From assembly GCA_021777915.1 (NCBI GenBank), contig JAJYCZ010000007.1, positions 1 through 42,270 on the forward strand: a DNA stretch of 42,270 nucleotides, given 5' to 3'. A model generated the notes under the pieces. It saw only the letters and a list, made by a program, of their open reading frames with translations, was not told the origin of the DNA and ran no database searches. Made by a program: the position numbers and the translations under genes. The stretch comes from Pseudomonadota bacterium (GTDB taxonomy: Bacteria > Pseudomonadota > Alphaproteobacteria > Rhizobiales > Beijerinckiaceae). Positions 31,960 through 40,521 of the stretch are shown here, one piece after another; position 1 is the first letter of the stretch; each line of letters starts with the position of its first letter.

Positions 31960-34620
31960 ATGTCCGACAAGCCCGAATCCGCTCCAGTCCCGGCCGTCCG
32001 CCTCGCCGATTACCGCCCCGCCGATTATCTGATCGATTCGGTTCATCTCGACATCAACCTCGATCCGCGCGCGACGCGCGTGGTCTCGCGCCTCAATCTG
32101 CGGCCCAATCCGGCCGGGCCCGCCGGGGCGCCGCTCGTCCTCGACGGCGGCGAGCTGCGGCCGGTCCGGGCGCTGCTCGACAATCAGGCGCTCGACCTCG
32201 CCGAGGTCGCGACGCCCGACCGGCTGACCATCGCCCATCCGCCGGCCCGCTCTTTCACGCTGGAGGTCGAAACCCTGCTCGACCCTTCCGCCAACACCCG
32301 GCTCGAAGGGCTCTACCGCTCGGGCTCGGCCTTCTGCACCCAGTGCGAGGCCGAAGGTTTTCGCCGCATCGCCTATTATCTCGACCGGCCCGACGTGATG
32401 AGCGTCTTCACCGTCCGGATCGAAGCCGACAAGGCGGAGGCGCCGGTCCTGCTCTCGAACGGCAATCCGGTGGAAAGGGGCGATCTGCCGAACGGCCGCC
32501 ATTACGCCGTCTGGCATGACCCCTTCCCCAAGCCGTGCTATCTTTTCGCCCTGGTCGGCGGCGATCTCGGCGCGATCGAGGAAGAGTTCGAAACCATCTC
32601 CGGCCGCAAGGTCAGGCTGGCGATCCATACGCAGAAGGGCAAGGAACACCGCGCCCATTACGCGATGGAATCGCTGATCCACGCCATGCGCTGGGACGAA
32701 TTCGTCTATGGCCGCGAATATGACCTCGACGCGTTCAACATCGTCGCCGTGCCCGACTTCAACATGGGCGCGATGGAGAACAAGGGCCTCAACATCTTCA
32801 ACGACAAATACATCCTGGCGGTTCAGGAAACCGCGACCGACGGCGATTACGCCGGCATCGAGACCGTCGTCGCCCATGAATATTTCCACAACTGGACCGG
32901 CAACCGCATCACCTGCCGCGACTGGTTCCAGCTCTGCCTGAAAGAGGGCCTGACCGTCTATCGCGACCAGGAGTTTTCCGGCGACCAGCGTTCGCGCGCC
33001 GTCGGGCGCATCGCCAATGTCCGCACCCTGCGCGCCAGCCAGTTCCCAGAGGACGCCGGCCCGCTCGCCCATAATGTCCGTCCTGAAACCTATCACGAAA
33101 TCAACAATTTCTACACGGCGACGGTCTATGAGAAGGGCGCCGAGATCATCCGCATGTTGCGCGCCCTGATCGGCCACGAGGCCTATCACGCCGGCATGAC
33201 GCTTTATTTCCGGCGCTTCGACGGCAAGGCGGCGACGGTCGAGGATTTCATCTCCTGTTTCGCCGAGAGCTCCGGCCGCGACCTGTCGCAGTTCTTCCTG
33301 TGGTACAACCAGGCCGGCACGCCCCGCCTCAAGGCGCGCGGAACCTATGACGCCGGGGCGAAGACCTTTTCGCTCGACCTGTCGCAGGAGACGCCGCCCA
33401 CCCCCGGCCAGCCCGAGAAAAAGCCTTTGGTCATGCCGATCCGTCTCGGCCTGATCGGCGCCGACGGTCAGGAAATCCCGCTTGCTCCCAATGATTCCGC
33501 CGACGCGCGCGAAGCCCGGGCGGGCGTTTTCGAACTGGCCGCCAAGGAGCGCCGCATCGTCTTCAAGGATGTGCCGAGCCGCCCGGTCCCCTCGCTGCTG
33601 CGCCGTTTTTCCACCCCCGCCATCCTGGACATCGACCTGAGCGAGGACGACCTGCTGCTGCTGATGGCGCATGACTCCGACCCGTTCAACCGCTGGCAGG
33701 CGGCCCAGAGCTTCGCCACCCGGCTGATGATCCGCTCCACCGGCCTGATCCGCGCCGGGGAACTGCCCGACTTCAGCCCGACCTTCGCCGAAGCCCTGGG
33801 CGCGGCGATCGAGGCGGGCGAGGCCGATCCCGCCTTCGCCGCGCAGATGGCGATTTTGCCGAGCGAAAGCGACATCGCCCGCGATATCGGCGCGGACGTC
33901 GATCCCGACGCGGTTTTTCTGGCGCGGCGCGCGCTACGCCAAGGAATAGGCCAAGCCCTCGGCGCCGGTCTGCTCGCCAGTTACGAGCGTCTGACCAGCG
34001 ACGCGCCTTATTCTCCCGACGCGGCAAACGCCGGGCGGCGCGCCCTGCGCAACGCCTGCCTGGATCTCTACGCCGCCGGCGCGCCGGACGACGGCGCCGA
34101 GATCGCGATGCGCCAGTTCCAGCTCGGCGCCAACATGACCGACCAGATGGCCGCGCTGTCGACGCTCTGCGCCCACGCCACGCCCCAGCGCGAGCGGGCG
34201 CTCGATTCGTTCTTCCGTTCGCATGCCGAAGAGCCGCTGATCATCGACAAATGGTTCTCGCTCCAGGCGACGATCCCCGAACCCGAGACGCTTGCGCGCG
34301 TCAAGCGGCTGACCCATCATCATGCCTTCAGCCTGACCAATCCCAACCGCGTGCGGGCGCTGATTTCCACCTTCGCCAACGCCAATCCGACCGGGTTCAA
34401 CGCCGCCGACGGCGCCGGCTACCGTTTCGTCGCCGAGATCGCTCTCACGCTCGATGGGCTCAATCCCCAGGTCGCGGCGCGCCTGCTCGCGGCCTTCCGC
34501 TCCTGGCGCAATCTCGAATCGGGGCGGCGCCGCCTCGCCCGCGAGGCGCTGGAAAGCGTCGCCGCCCATGACAAGCTCTCGCCCGACCTGCGCGACATCG
34601 CCGTCCGCGCCCTGGCGTGA
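31960..34620 (+). CDS. pepN: Aminopeptidase N, M1 zinc peptidase
   Basis: 886 residues, near the 870 of E. coli PepN. The exopeptidase motif GAMEN is at 270-274. The zinc site is HEYFH at 306-310, with the third ligand E329 in 'LKEGLTVYRDQEF', giving HExxH-x18-E. 'NNFYTATVYEKGAEIIRM' supplies the transition-state tyrosine. 'RLEGLYRSGSAFCTQCEAEGFRRI' is the PepN-type N-terminal signature. The C-terminal alpha-helical domain (QFQLGANMTDQMAAL, NPNRVRALISTFANANP) is complete. It is cytoplasmic and removes N-terminal residues from peptides. It marks the return to core chromosome after the glycan island. Confidence 0.97.
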   Translation: MSDKPESAPVPAVRLADYRPADYLIDSVHLDINLDPRATRVVSRLNLRPNPAGPAGAPLVLDGGELRPVRALLDNQALDLAEVATPDRLTIAHPPARSFTLEVETLLDPSANTRLEGLYRSGSAFCTQCEAEGFRRIAYYLDRPDVMSVFTVRIEADKAEAPVLLSNGNPVERGDLPNGRHYAVWHDPFPKPCYLFALVGGDLGAIEEEFETISGRKVRLAIHTQKGKEHRAHYAMESLIHAMRWDEFVYGREYDLDAFNIVAVPDFNMGAMENKGLNIFNDKYILAVQETATDGDYAGIETVVAHEYFHNWTGNRITCRDWFQLCLKEGLTVYRDQEFSGDQRSRAVGRIANVRTLRASQFPEDAGPLAHNVRPETYHEINNFYTATVYEKGAEIIRMLRALIGHEAYHAGMTLYFRRFDGKAATVEDFISCFAESSGRDLSQFFLWYNQAGTPRLKARGTYDAGAKTFSLDLSQETPPTPGQPEKKPLVMPIRLGLIGADGQEIPLAPNDSADAREARAGVFELAAKERRIVFKDVPSRPVPSLLRRFSTPAILDIDLSEDDLLLLMAHDSDPFNRWQAAQSFATRLMIRSTGLIRAGELPDFSPTFAEALGAAIEAGEADPAFAAQMAILPSESDIARDIGADVDPDAVFLARRALRQGIGQALGAGLLASYERLTSDAPYSPDAANAGRRALRNACLDLYAAGAPDDGAEIAMRQFQLGANMTDQMAALSTLCAHATPQRERALDSFFRSHAEEPLIIDKWFSLQATIPEPETLARVKRLTHHHAFSLTNPNRVRALISTFANANPTGFNAADGAGYRFVAEIALTLDGLNPQVAARLLAAFRSWRNLESGRRRLAREALESVAAHDKLSPDLRDIAVRALA

Positions 34621-35002
34621 GGCCGGGACCTCGGCGTCGCGCCAGCTTCACGCAAGTTTGAAGACCTGCGGGCTGTCCTCCAGAGCCTTCGCCTTGATTT
34701 CGCGCCAATTTCGCCAAAATGTCGCCCGCGCCCGCGCCCCCGCCGACGAGGCCGGGCGCCCGACCGGCTCACGGGCCAAGGACCTTGTTTCGACTCTCTT
34801 TTTCCCGGCTTTCGATCTTTTCGCCCGCCCGGCGCCGACGCCGGACTCTTTGAAATTCCGGCCGATTTCCGGTAAAAAAAATGCACGAATTAACGAAAAT
34901 TTAGTCTGGACAAAATGCGCGCTTCGGATTCGAATGAGGGTGATTCGGGGGCGTCGCTGTAAGGCTCCGGATCGCTCAATTTCACCACACCGGGAGCGTG
35001 TC
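34621..35002. other. Gap between pepN and histidine kinase
   Basis: 382 bases. The part around 34870-34925 is AT-rich (a run of eight A's, then aacgaaaatttag) and probably carries the kinase promoter. The kinase frame is open upstream but Arg-rich. A minus-strand frame ending at 34648 is noted among the rejected items. Confidence 0.4.
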
Positions 35003-37423
35003 ATGGCGCGTGCAAACGCAGCCGACGGCTATCTATGCCTTGAAGACGCCAACCCGCTTGCCGGCGCGCGAACGCCCCCCGCCGCCGCTCAGGGCGGCGC
35101 CTCGGTGACCCGGCTCTTCCGCCGCGACGAGACCGGGCCGTCCGAGGACGGAGCCGCGCCGCAGACCGCCGCCGAAGCCCCTCCCGCCACGCCCGCCCAC
35201 AGCCCCCGTCCCGAGCCGCTGCCGCGCGCCGCCATTCCCACCCTGATCGCCCTTTTCCTTCTCGCCTTGTTTGGCGTCGCCGCCCAGATCGCGCTGCAAA
35301 GCCACGACCGCGTGGTTCCCGAGGCCCTTGCCACGATGGACATGGTCGGCCGCCTCGCCGCCGAGGATTTCAACGACGCGGCGCGCGACGCGCCGCCCGG
35401 CGAGCCCGCCGCCCTGATCCTCGCCTCCGTGCTCGGCCGGCTTCAGACCCAGGGCCGCATCCTCGCCGTCACCGACGCGGACGGCCGGATCCTTGCCACC
35501 CTGCCCGCCGGCGCCATCGCCGAAGGCACGCTCGCCCGCCATCTCGGCCCCTCCCAGCCCCTGACCATCTTCGCGGAAAAAGCCGGCGCGATGCGCGTCA
35601 GCCTCCCCAGCGGCGGCGACGCGCTCGCCACGGTGCGCGGCCTGAAAGCCCCCTTCGGCCAGTTGGCGATCATCCAGCCGCTCGCCAGAGCCATGTCCGA
35701 ATGGCGCGCCACCGCTTGGCGATCGGCCTTGCTGTTCCTGCTCATCGCTTCGGTGATGGCTTTGGTCGCCCTCGCCTATTTCGCCCAGACCCGCCGGGCG
35801 CTCGACGCCGAGACCGACCGCGCGCGCATTCGCAACCGCATCGACGCCGCGCTCAATCGCGGCCGCTGCGGGCTGTGGGACTGGGACCTCGCCAAAGGCC
35901 GCATCTACTGGTCGGATTCGATGTACGACATGCTGTCGATGACCCGGACCGGCGAATTCCTCTCCTTCGGCGACCTGCGGGCGCTGATCCATCCCGAAGA
36001 CGACAAGCTTTCGAGCTTCGCCGAGCAATTGACCTCCGGGCGCGCGTCCTCGATCGATCATGCCTTTCGCGTCCGCGACGCCGAAGGGCGCTGGATCTGG
36101 ATTCGCGCCCGCGCCCAGGTGATCCACGAAGGGCGCGAACGCGCGCCCCATCTCGTCGGCATCGCGGTGGACATTTCCGAGCAGGTCCGCCTCGCCGAGC
36201 GCAGCGCCGCCGCCGACTCGCGTCTGCGCGACGCGGTGGAGTCGATCTCCGAGGCCTTCGTGCTGTGGGACGCCGACAACCGCCTGGTCCTGTGCAATTC
36301 CAAATTCCAGAACGTGCATGGCCTGCCGCCCGAATGCGCCGCGCCCGGCGCGCCCTACTGGAAGATCATGGCCCAGTCGCGCAATTTCGCCGAACAGGCT
36401 TGCGCCATGCCCGACGACGACGGAGCGGGCCGGGTGTATGAGGCGCGCCTCGCCGACGGCCGCTGGCTCCAGATCAACGAGCGGCGCACCAAGGACGGAG
36501 GCTATGTCTCGGTCGGCGCCGATATTTCCGCCCTGAAACATCACGAGCAGTCCCTGCTGGACAGCGAGCGCCGCCTGACCGCCACCGTCGCCGACCTGCG
36601 CCGATCGCGCCAGACCCTGGAGCTACAGGCCCAGCAGCTCGCCGAACTCGCCGAGCGCTACCTGGAGCAAAAGGCCGTCGCCGAAACCGCCAATCGCGCC
36701 AAATCCGACTTCCTCGCCAACATGAGCCATGAATTGCGCACGCCGCTGACCCATATCATCGGCTTCGCGGAAGTGATGGAGCAGCAATATTTCGGCGAGA
36801 TCGGCAACGCCCGCTATCTGCAATACGCCAATCACATCCGCCAGTCGGGCGAATATCTCCATGGCGTCATCGGCGACGTGCTGGAAATGGCCCGGCTCGA
36901 CGCCGGACAGGTGGTGCTGAACCCCCGTGAGGTGGACCTGACGCCGAGTCTCGCCGAAACCGTGGAGGCCGCCCGCGCCCCGGCCGAGGCCAAGAATGTC
37001 GCGATCGCCTTCGAACCGCCGGCCGAGGCCCATGTTTTCGCCGATCCCGAGCTTTTGCGCCGCGTCGTCGGCATCCTGATCGAAAATGCGATCAAGTTCA
37101 CGCCCGAAGGCGGCCGCGTCGCCGTCAGCGTCGCGGCCGAGGCTCCGGCCCACGACATCATCGTCGAGGACAGCGGCTGCGGCATGACGGCGGAAGAAAT
37201 CGTCCTCGTCTGCCATCCTTTCGAGCAGCGCTCGCCGCTGATGCAGGACGGCATGAAAGGCCCCGGCCTCGGCCTGTCGATCGCGCGATCGCTGGTCGAG
37301 CTTCACGGCGGCGAATTGCTGATCGACTCCACCCCGGGCCATGGAACGCGGGTGCGCATCCATCTCCCCGGCCCGCGCGAACAGGCCCGCAACCGCCTCG
37401 CCGCGATCAGCGCGGCGGAATGA
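35003..37423 (+). CDS. Membrane PAS-domain sensor histidine kinase
   Basis: 806 residues from the ATG at 35003 (MARANAADGYLCLED), with GGGAG about 7 bases upstream; the longer frame is rejected as Arg-rich. One transmembrane helix lies at ~78-98 and one at ~238-262, enclosing a ~140-residue periplasmic region. PAS 1 is ~284-395 (CGLWDWDLAKGRIYWSDSMY ... VGIAVDISEQ). PAS 2 is ~410-512 (FVLWDADNRLVLCNSKF ... SVGADISALK). A coiled coil (520-565) leads to the HisKA H-box 'FLANMSHELRTPLTHIIGFA' with H576. The ATPase domain has N695 (ILIENAIKFTPEGG), 'VEDSGCGM' and 'GPGLGLSIARSLVELHGG'. No receiver domain is present. The partner regulator is not in this window. Confidence 0.93.
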   Translation: MARANAADGYLCLEDANPLAGARTPPAAAQGGASVTRLFRRDETGPSEDGAAPQTAAEAPPATPAHSPRPEPLPRAAIPTLIALFLLALFGVAAQIALQSHDRVVPEALATMDMVGRLAAEDFNDAARDAPPGEPAALILASVLGRLQTQGRILAVTDADGRILATLPAGAIAEGTLARHLGPSQPLTIFAEKAGAMRVSLPSGGDALATVRGLKAPFGQLAIIQPLARAMSEWRATAWRSALLFLLIASVMALVALAYFAQTRRALDAETDRARIRNRIDAALNRGRCGLWDWDLAKGRIYWSDSMYDMLSMTRTGEFLSFGDLRALIHPEDDKLSSFAEQLTSGRASSIDHAFRVRDAEGRWIWIRARAQVIHEGRERAPHLVGIAVDISEQVRLAERSAAADSRLRDAVESISEAFVLWDADNRLVLCNSKFQNVHGLPPECAAPGAPYWKIMAQSRNFAEQACAMPDDDGAGRVYEARLADGRWLQINERRTKDGGYVSVGADISALKHHEQSLLDSERRLTATVADLRRSRQTLELQAQQLAELAERYLEQKAVAETANRAKSDFLANMSHELRTPLTHIIGFAEVMEQQYFGEIGNARYLQYANHIRQSGEYLHGVIGDVLEMARLDAGQVVLNPREVDLTPSLAETVEAARAPAEAKNVAIAFEPPAEAHVFADPELLRRVVGILIENAIKFTPEGGRVAVSVAAEAPAHDIIVEDSGCGMTAEEIVLVCHPFEQRSPLMQDGMKGPGLGLSIARSLVELHGGELLIDSTPGHGTRVRIHLPGPREQARNRLAAISAAE

Positions 37424-37675
37424 TCAGCGCGCGAAAACCTTGTCCAGGTGCGCGGCGAGCGCCAGGTCCTTTGGCGTGACTTTTCCCGCGTCATGGGTGG
37501 TCAGCTCGACCCAGACCTTGTTGTAGACGTTCTTCCACTCGGGATGATGATTCTCGCGCTCGCAATAGAGCCCGACCTCGACCATGAAGCCCAGGGCCTG
37601 CGCGAAAGTCCTGAAGTGAAAGACCTTGGCGATTCTTTTCTCGTCGCCGCTCCAACCTTCCGGAACCGTGGTCAT
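37424..37675 (-). CDS. Pterin-4a-carbinolamine dehydratase
   Basis: 83 residues, ATG at 37675 with a strong AGGAGG about 7 bases upstream. 'ENHHPEWKNVYNKVWVELTT' and 'HDAGKVTPKDLALAAHLD' are the PCD active-site signature ([HD]HPxW ... TH-x-x-x-x-x-T-x-x-D-x-x-LA). The protein is shorter than the usual ~95-110 residues, lacking the first helix before 'GW'. It dehydrates 4a-hydroxytetrahydrobiopterin after aromatic amino-acid hydroxylation, in the cytoplasm, and some relatives also act as DCoH-like factors. Its stop abuts that of the kinase exactly (TGATCA at 37421-37426). Confidence 0.9.
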   Translation of the reverse strand: MTTVPEGWSGDEKRIAKVFHFRTFAQALGFMVEVGLYCERENHHPEWKNVYNKVWVELTTHDAGKVTPKDLALAAHLDKVFAR

Positions 37676-37766
37676 TTGAACGCCTCCTGTGCCTGAAGCC
37701 GCAGCCCGCCGCGTGACGCCATTCCCGTCTGCTGCTAGTTTATCACCGATTCATGCTGGAGCCGTC

Positions 37767-39152
37767 ATGTCCAATCTCGATAAAGCGCTGGCCGCGCTCG
37801 ACGCCGACCACCAGGGCGCGCTGGACCGCCTGTTCGAACTGCTGCGCATCCGCTCGATTTCCACCGACCCGGCCTATGCGGGCGACTGCGCCGCCGCCGC
37901 CGAATGGCTCGCGGGCCAGTTGCGCGCCGTCGGCTTCGAGGCTTCCGTGCGTCCGACCGCCGGACATCCGATGGTGGTCGGCAAGGCCAAGGCGGCGCGG
38001 CCCGACGCGCCCCATGTGCTGTTCTATGGCCATTACGACGTCCAGCCGGTCGATCCGCTGGAGCTGTGGACCGCCGATCCCTTCGCGCCGGCGCTGCGGG
38101 AGGCCGGGCCGGGCCGCAACCAGATCGTCGCGCGCGGCGCCGCCGACGACAAGGGCCAGCTGATGACTTTCGTCGAGGCCTGTCGCGCTCTGCGCGCCAA
38201 CGGCGGCCTGCCATGCACTGTCAGCGTATTGTTCGAGGGCGAAGAAGAAACCGGCTCGCCCTCGCTGCCCGCCTTCATCGCCGAAAACGCCAGGGAGTTG
38301 AAGGCCGACCTGATGCTGGTCTGCGACACCAACATGTGGACTCGCGACACGCCGCTGATCACCTGCATGCTGCGCGGCCTGGTGCTGGAAGAAGTCATCG
38401 TCAGGGGCGCGAGCCGCGATCTCCATTCCGGCATGTTCGGCGGTCCCGCCGTCAATCCGATCCATGTCCTGGCGCGGATCGTCGCCGGCCTGCACGACGA
38501 GGATGGCCGGGTGACCCTGCCCGGCTTTTACGAGGGCGTCCCCGAACTGCCGCCCGAGATCAAGGAGCAATGGGCGGCGCTCGATTTCAGCGAAACGGAT
38601 TTTCTCGCCGAGGTCGGGCTGTCGACGCCGGCGGGCGAAACCGCCTTTTCCGTTCTCGAACAGATCTGGGCGCGGCCCACCTGCGACGTCAACGGCATGG
38701 TGGGCGGCTATACGGGGGAAGGCTCGAAGACGGTGCTGCCCGCGCAAGCGAGCGGAAAATTCTCGTTCCGGCTGGTCGGCAAGCAGGACCCGCAAGCCGT
38801 CGTCGACGCCTTCCGCGACTATGTCCGGGCGAATCTGCCGCCTGACTGCAAGGCGGAATTCCTGAGCCATGGCGCGAGTCCGGCGCTGTCGCTGTCCTTC
38901 CATTCCGAGGCGATCCAGCGCGCCAGCCGCGCGCTCGAACAGGAATGGGGCAAGCCGGCGGTGCTCGCGGCTTCCGGCGGCTCGATTCCCGTGGTCGGCC
39001 TGTTCAAGCGCGAGCTGAAGATCGGTTCGCTGATGGTCGGCTTCGGCCTCGACGACGACCGCATCCATTCGCCCAACGAAAAATACGAATTGTCCTCGTT
39101 CCACAAGGGCGCGCGCAGCTGGGCGCGAATTCTCGCCGCGCTGGCGGAGTAA
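37767..39152 (+). CDS. M20-family dipeptidase/peptidase
   Basis: 461 residues from the ATG at 37767 with TGGAG about 7 bases upstream. 'VLFYGHYDVQPVDPLELW' holds the first metal ligand H89 and catalytic D91. 'ARGAADDKGQ' carries the bridging aspartate, and 'LFEGEEETGSPSL' the catalytic base and ligand glutamates. 'DLHSGMFGGPAVNP' lies at the lid domain and 'DDDRIHSPNEKYEL' near the C-terminus supplies the last histidine. The length and the order of motifs match dipeptidases of the PepV/CNDP-like M20 branch. It is cytoplasmic with two zinc ions per site. The gene is divergent from the PCD gene, 91 bases apart. Confidence 0.93.
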   Translation: MSNLDKALAALDADHQGALDRLFELLRIRSISTDPAYAGDCAAAAEWLAGQLRAVGFEASVRPTAGHPMVVGKAKAARPDAPHVLFYGHYDVQPVDPLELWTADPFAPALREAGPGRNQIVARGAADDKGQLMTFVEACRALRANGGLPCTVSVLFEGEEETGSPSLPAFIAENARELKADLMLVCDTNMWTRDTPLITCMLRGLVLEEVIVRGASRDLHSGMFGGPAVNPIHVLARIVAGLHDEDGRVTLPGFYEGVPELPPEIKEQWAALDFSETDFLAEVGLSTPAGETAFSVLEQIWARPTCDVNGMVGGYTGEGSKTVLPAQASGKFSFRLVGKQDPQAVVDAFRDYVRANLPPDCKAEFLSHGASPALSLSFHSEAIQRASRALEQEWGKPAVLAASGGSIPVVGLFKRELKIGSLMVGFGLDDDRIHSPNEKYELSSFHKGARSWARILAALAE

Positions 39153-39235
39153 GCCCGAGGGAACGAAAGGCGAAAGGGCGAGCAACAGCGATTCGCGCCC
39201 GTTTCGTTCGCGCAAAATTCCGCCAATCCCGTTTT

Positions 39236-39257
39236 GGGGCGCCGCGCGCGGCGCCCC
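39236..39257. terminator. Strong GC hairpin after dipeptidase gene
   Basis: GGGGCGCCG (39236-39244), loop CGCG, CGGCGCCCC (39249-39257): a 9-bp perfect stem. TTTT lies just before the stem, so no proper T-run follows on either strand. It may still be a terminator for the dipeptidase gene. Confidence 0.35.
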
Positions 39258-39347
39258 CATCAAGATTGGATTCAAACGACGAACAAAGCGGGACAAAGTG
39301 AACCGCGTCGGGTGAGCCCGAGGCAATTTTGTTCGAATCAGGCCGTA

Positions 39348-39605
39348 ATGGCGCGCCTCTTCTTCGGCTGGCGGGACGCGATCGCAGGCGACATTACGGT
39401 CGTGGCCTTGCCGGACGATTTCCGCGCGGCCGCCATCAAGGCGCTGCCGTCCGAACCCTGGGACGAAACGACCTGGGCCGCCGGGACCACCGCGATCAAG
39501 GAAGCGACGGCGCTGAAAGGCAAGGCCCTGCTCCACCCGCAGCGGTTCGCCCTGACCGGCCGCGAGTCCGTGCCCGAACCGGCACTATTGCCACTGATCG
39601 GCGGC
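39348..39605 (+). pseudogene. gltX: 3' remnant of a glutamyl-tRNA synthetase gene
   Basis: The plus frame reads 'RLFFGWRDAIAGDITVVALP', 'AIKALPSEPWDETTWAAGTT', then 'AIKEATALKGKALLHPQRFA', 'LTGRESVPEPALLPLIGGG'. This is the C-terminal anticodon-binding end of GltX (canonical EPWDxxTW, GRKGKALFHPLRLALTGRE, PELxxLLPLIG). The upstream catalytic part (HIGH and KMSKS regions) is absent. The match ends about 39600, where the minus-strand TadE stop begins, so the frame beyond is foreign. A single-codon loss near 'VPEPALL' suggests drift. It cannot make a working synthetase; a full gene is expected elsewhere. Confidence 0.75.
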
Positions 39606-39608
39606 GGC

Positions 39609-39992
39609 TCAGGATGCCGGAAAGCAGGCTTGGGCGTTGAGCGGTATCGAGGCTTTGCCGAAGACCTGCGAGAAAACGGAATAGCTGTAGGAGGCCGAGA
39701 CCACATTGCCGCAGGTGGTTTGCCTGAAGGAAAAGATCGATGTCGGCAGGTTAAGGCCGTAGGCTTGCGTCGCCGCGTAACTTTGTATCTGTGACAGCGT
39801 GCCGCAATTCGATGAATGCACCGCCGAGCAACGCGCCGCGCTTTCGACGGCGTGCTCCATGCCAAGCTGTGTCCAAAGCAATATGCCGCCCTGAAAGATC
39901 GCCATCATGATGCCGATGAACATCGGGCCGACTATGGCGAATTCGACGGCCGACGAGCCATCGCGACGATGGATGAGATCCAGAATCTTCAT
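39609..39992 (-). CDS. TadE-like pilus assembly protein
   Basis: 127 residues from the ATG at 39992. 'HRRDGSSAVEFAIVGPMFIG' is the TadE-like opening (GSSAVEFA-x-x-x-P) followed by a single hydrophobic helix that anchors it in the membrane. The rest has paired Cys residues (AARCSAVHSSNCG, TTCGNVV, NAQACFPAS) probably in the periplasm. TadE proteins are minor pilin-like components of Flp/Tad pili. Start and upstream stop overlap by 4 bases (ATGA), so it is coupled to the upstream TadE-like gene. Confidence 0.85.
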   Translation of the reverse strand: MKILDLIHRRDGSSAVEFAIVGPMFIGIMMAIFQGGILLWTQLGMEHAVESAARCSAVHSSNCGTLSQIQSYAATQAYGLNLPTSIFSFRQTTCGNVVSASYSYSVFSQVFGKASIPLNAQACFPAS

Positions 39993-40516
39993 TGAATCCT
40001 CACGGTGGCCGAGCCGTTCAGCGGGAAACTGTTGCGAATGAGAGGATAGGGCGCGAGGGTGTTGTATGTGCCGGAGGCGCTCACGGTGAGATAGGTTCCC
40101 GCGAGCGTTCCATCGCTGCACGTTTGCCCGCAGTCCTGCTGGACGACGCCGGTTGCGGAGGCGCAGCCGCAATAGGAGGCGGGCGCCGGGCTGGCCGAGA
40201 TGCCCGGGAACAGCGTCGCATTGACCACGGCGTTCGCAACGGCGGCGGGAGAACGCGGATCGGTGGACGGCGCGTTGGCGATGAAACCGTTGCTACCCGC
40301 ATATTCCGCCCCGACCTGAGCGGCCTGCTGCACCTCCATGGCCCGATAAAAGCCGAGTCCGTAGTCAACGGCGCCCATGAAGAGATAGATCGCGATCGGA
40401 GCCACTAAGGCGAATTCGAGTGCGGAGACGCCGTCGCGCGCGCGGGCGACTCCGCGCAACGGGCGACGAAAAATCCAAGCGAAGGCGACGGCCGGAATCC
40501 GGTTGCGGAATATCAT
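39989..40516 (-). CDS. Second TadE-like pilus assembly protein
   Basis: 175 residues from the ATG at 40516. The frame is open further upstream but overlaps TadG, so this start is preferred. 'RARDGVSALEFALVAPIAIY' opens the TadE-like domain, followed by a hydrophobic helix (LFMGAVDYGLGFYRAM). A Cys-rich periplasmic part follows (YCGCASATG, DCGQTCSDG) and the C-terminus 'FPLNGSATVRIQ' is strand-like. It overlaps the next gene by 4 bases and starts 5 bases after the TadG stop, so the three genes form one operon. Confidence 0.8.
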   Translation of the reverse strand: MIFRNRIPAVAFAWIFRRPLRGVARARDGVSALEFALVAPIAIYLFMGAVDYGLGFYRAMEVQQAAQVGAEYAGSNGFIANAPSTDPRSPAAVANAVVNATLFPGISASPAPASYCGCASATGVVQQDCGQTCSDGTLAGTYLTVSASGTYNTLAPYPLIRNSFPLNGSATVRIQ

Positions 40517-40521
40517 GCGGG

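Noticed and set aside
34648-35004. Minus-strand frame ending ...FWRNWREIKAKALEDSPQVF
   Set aside because: The tail looks protein-like, but the rest is Arg/Ser-rich, it overlaps the kinase start and has no supported start site.
39325-39345. GTTCGAATC resembling a tRNA T-loop
   Set aside because: The flanking bases do not form a T-stem and no anticodon or acceptor stems are present.
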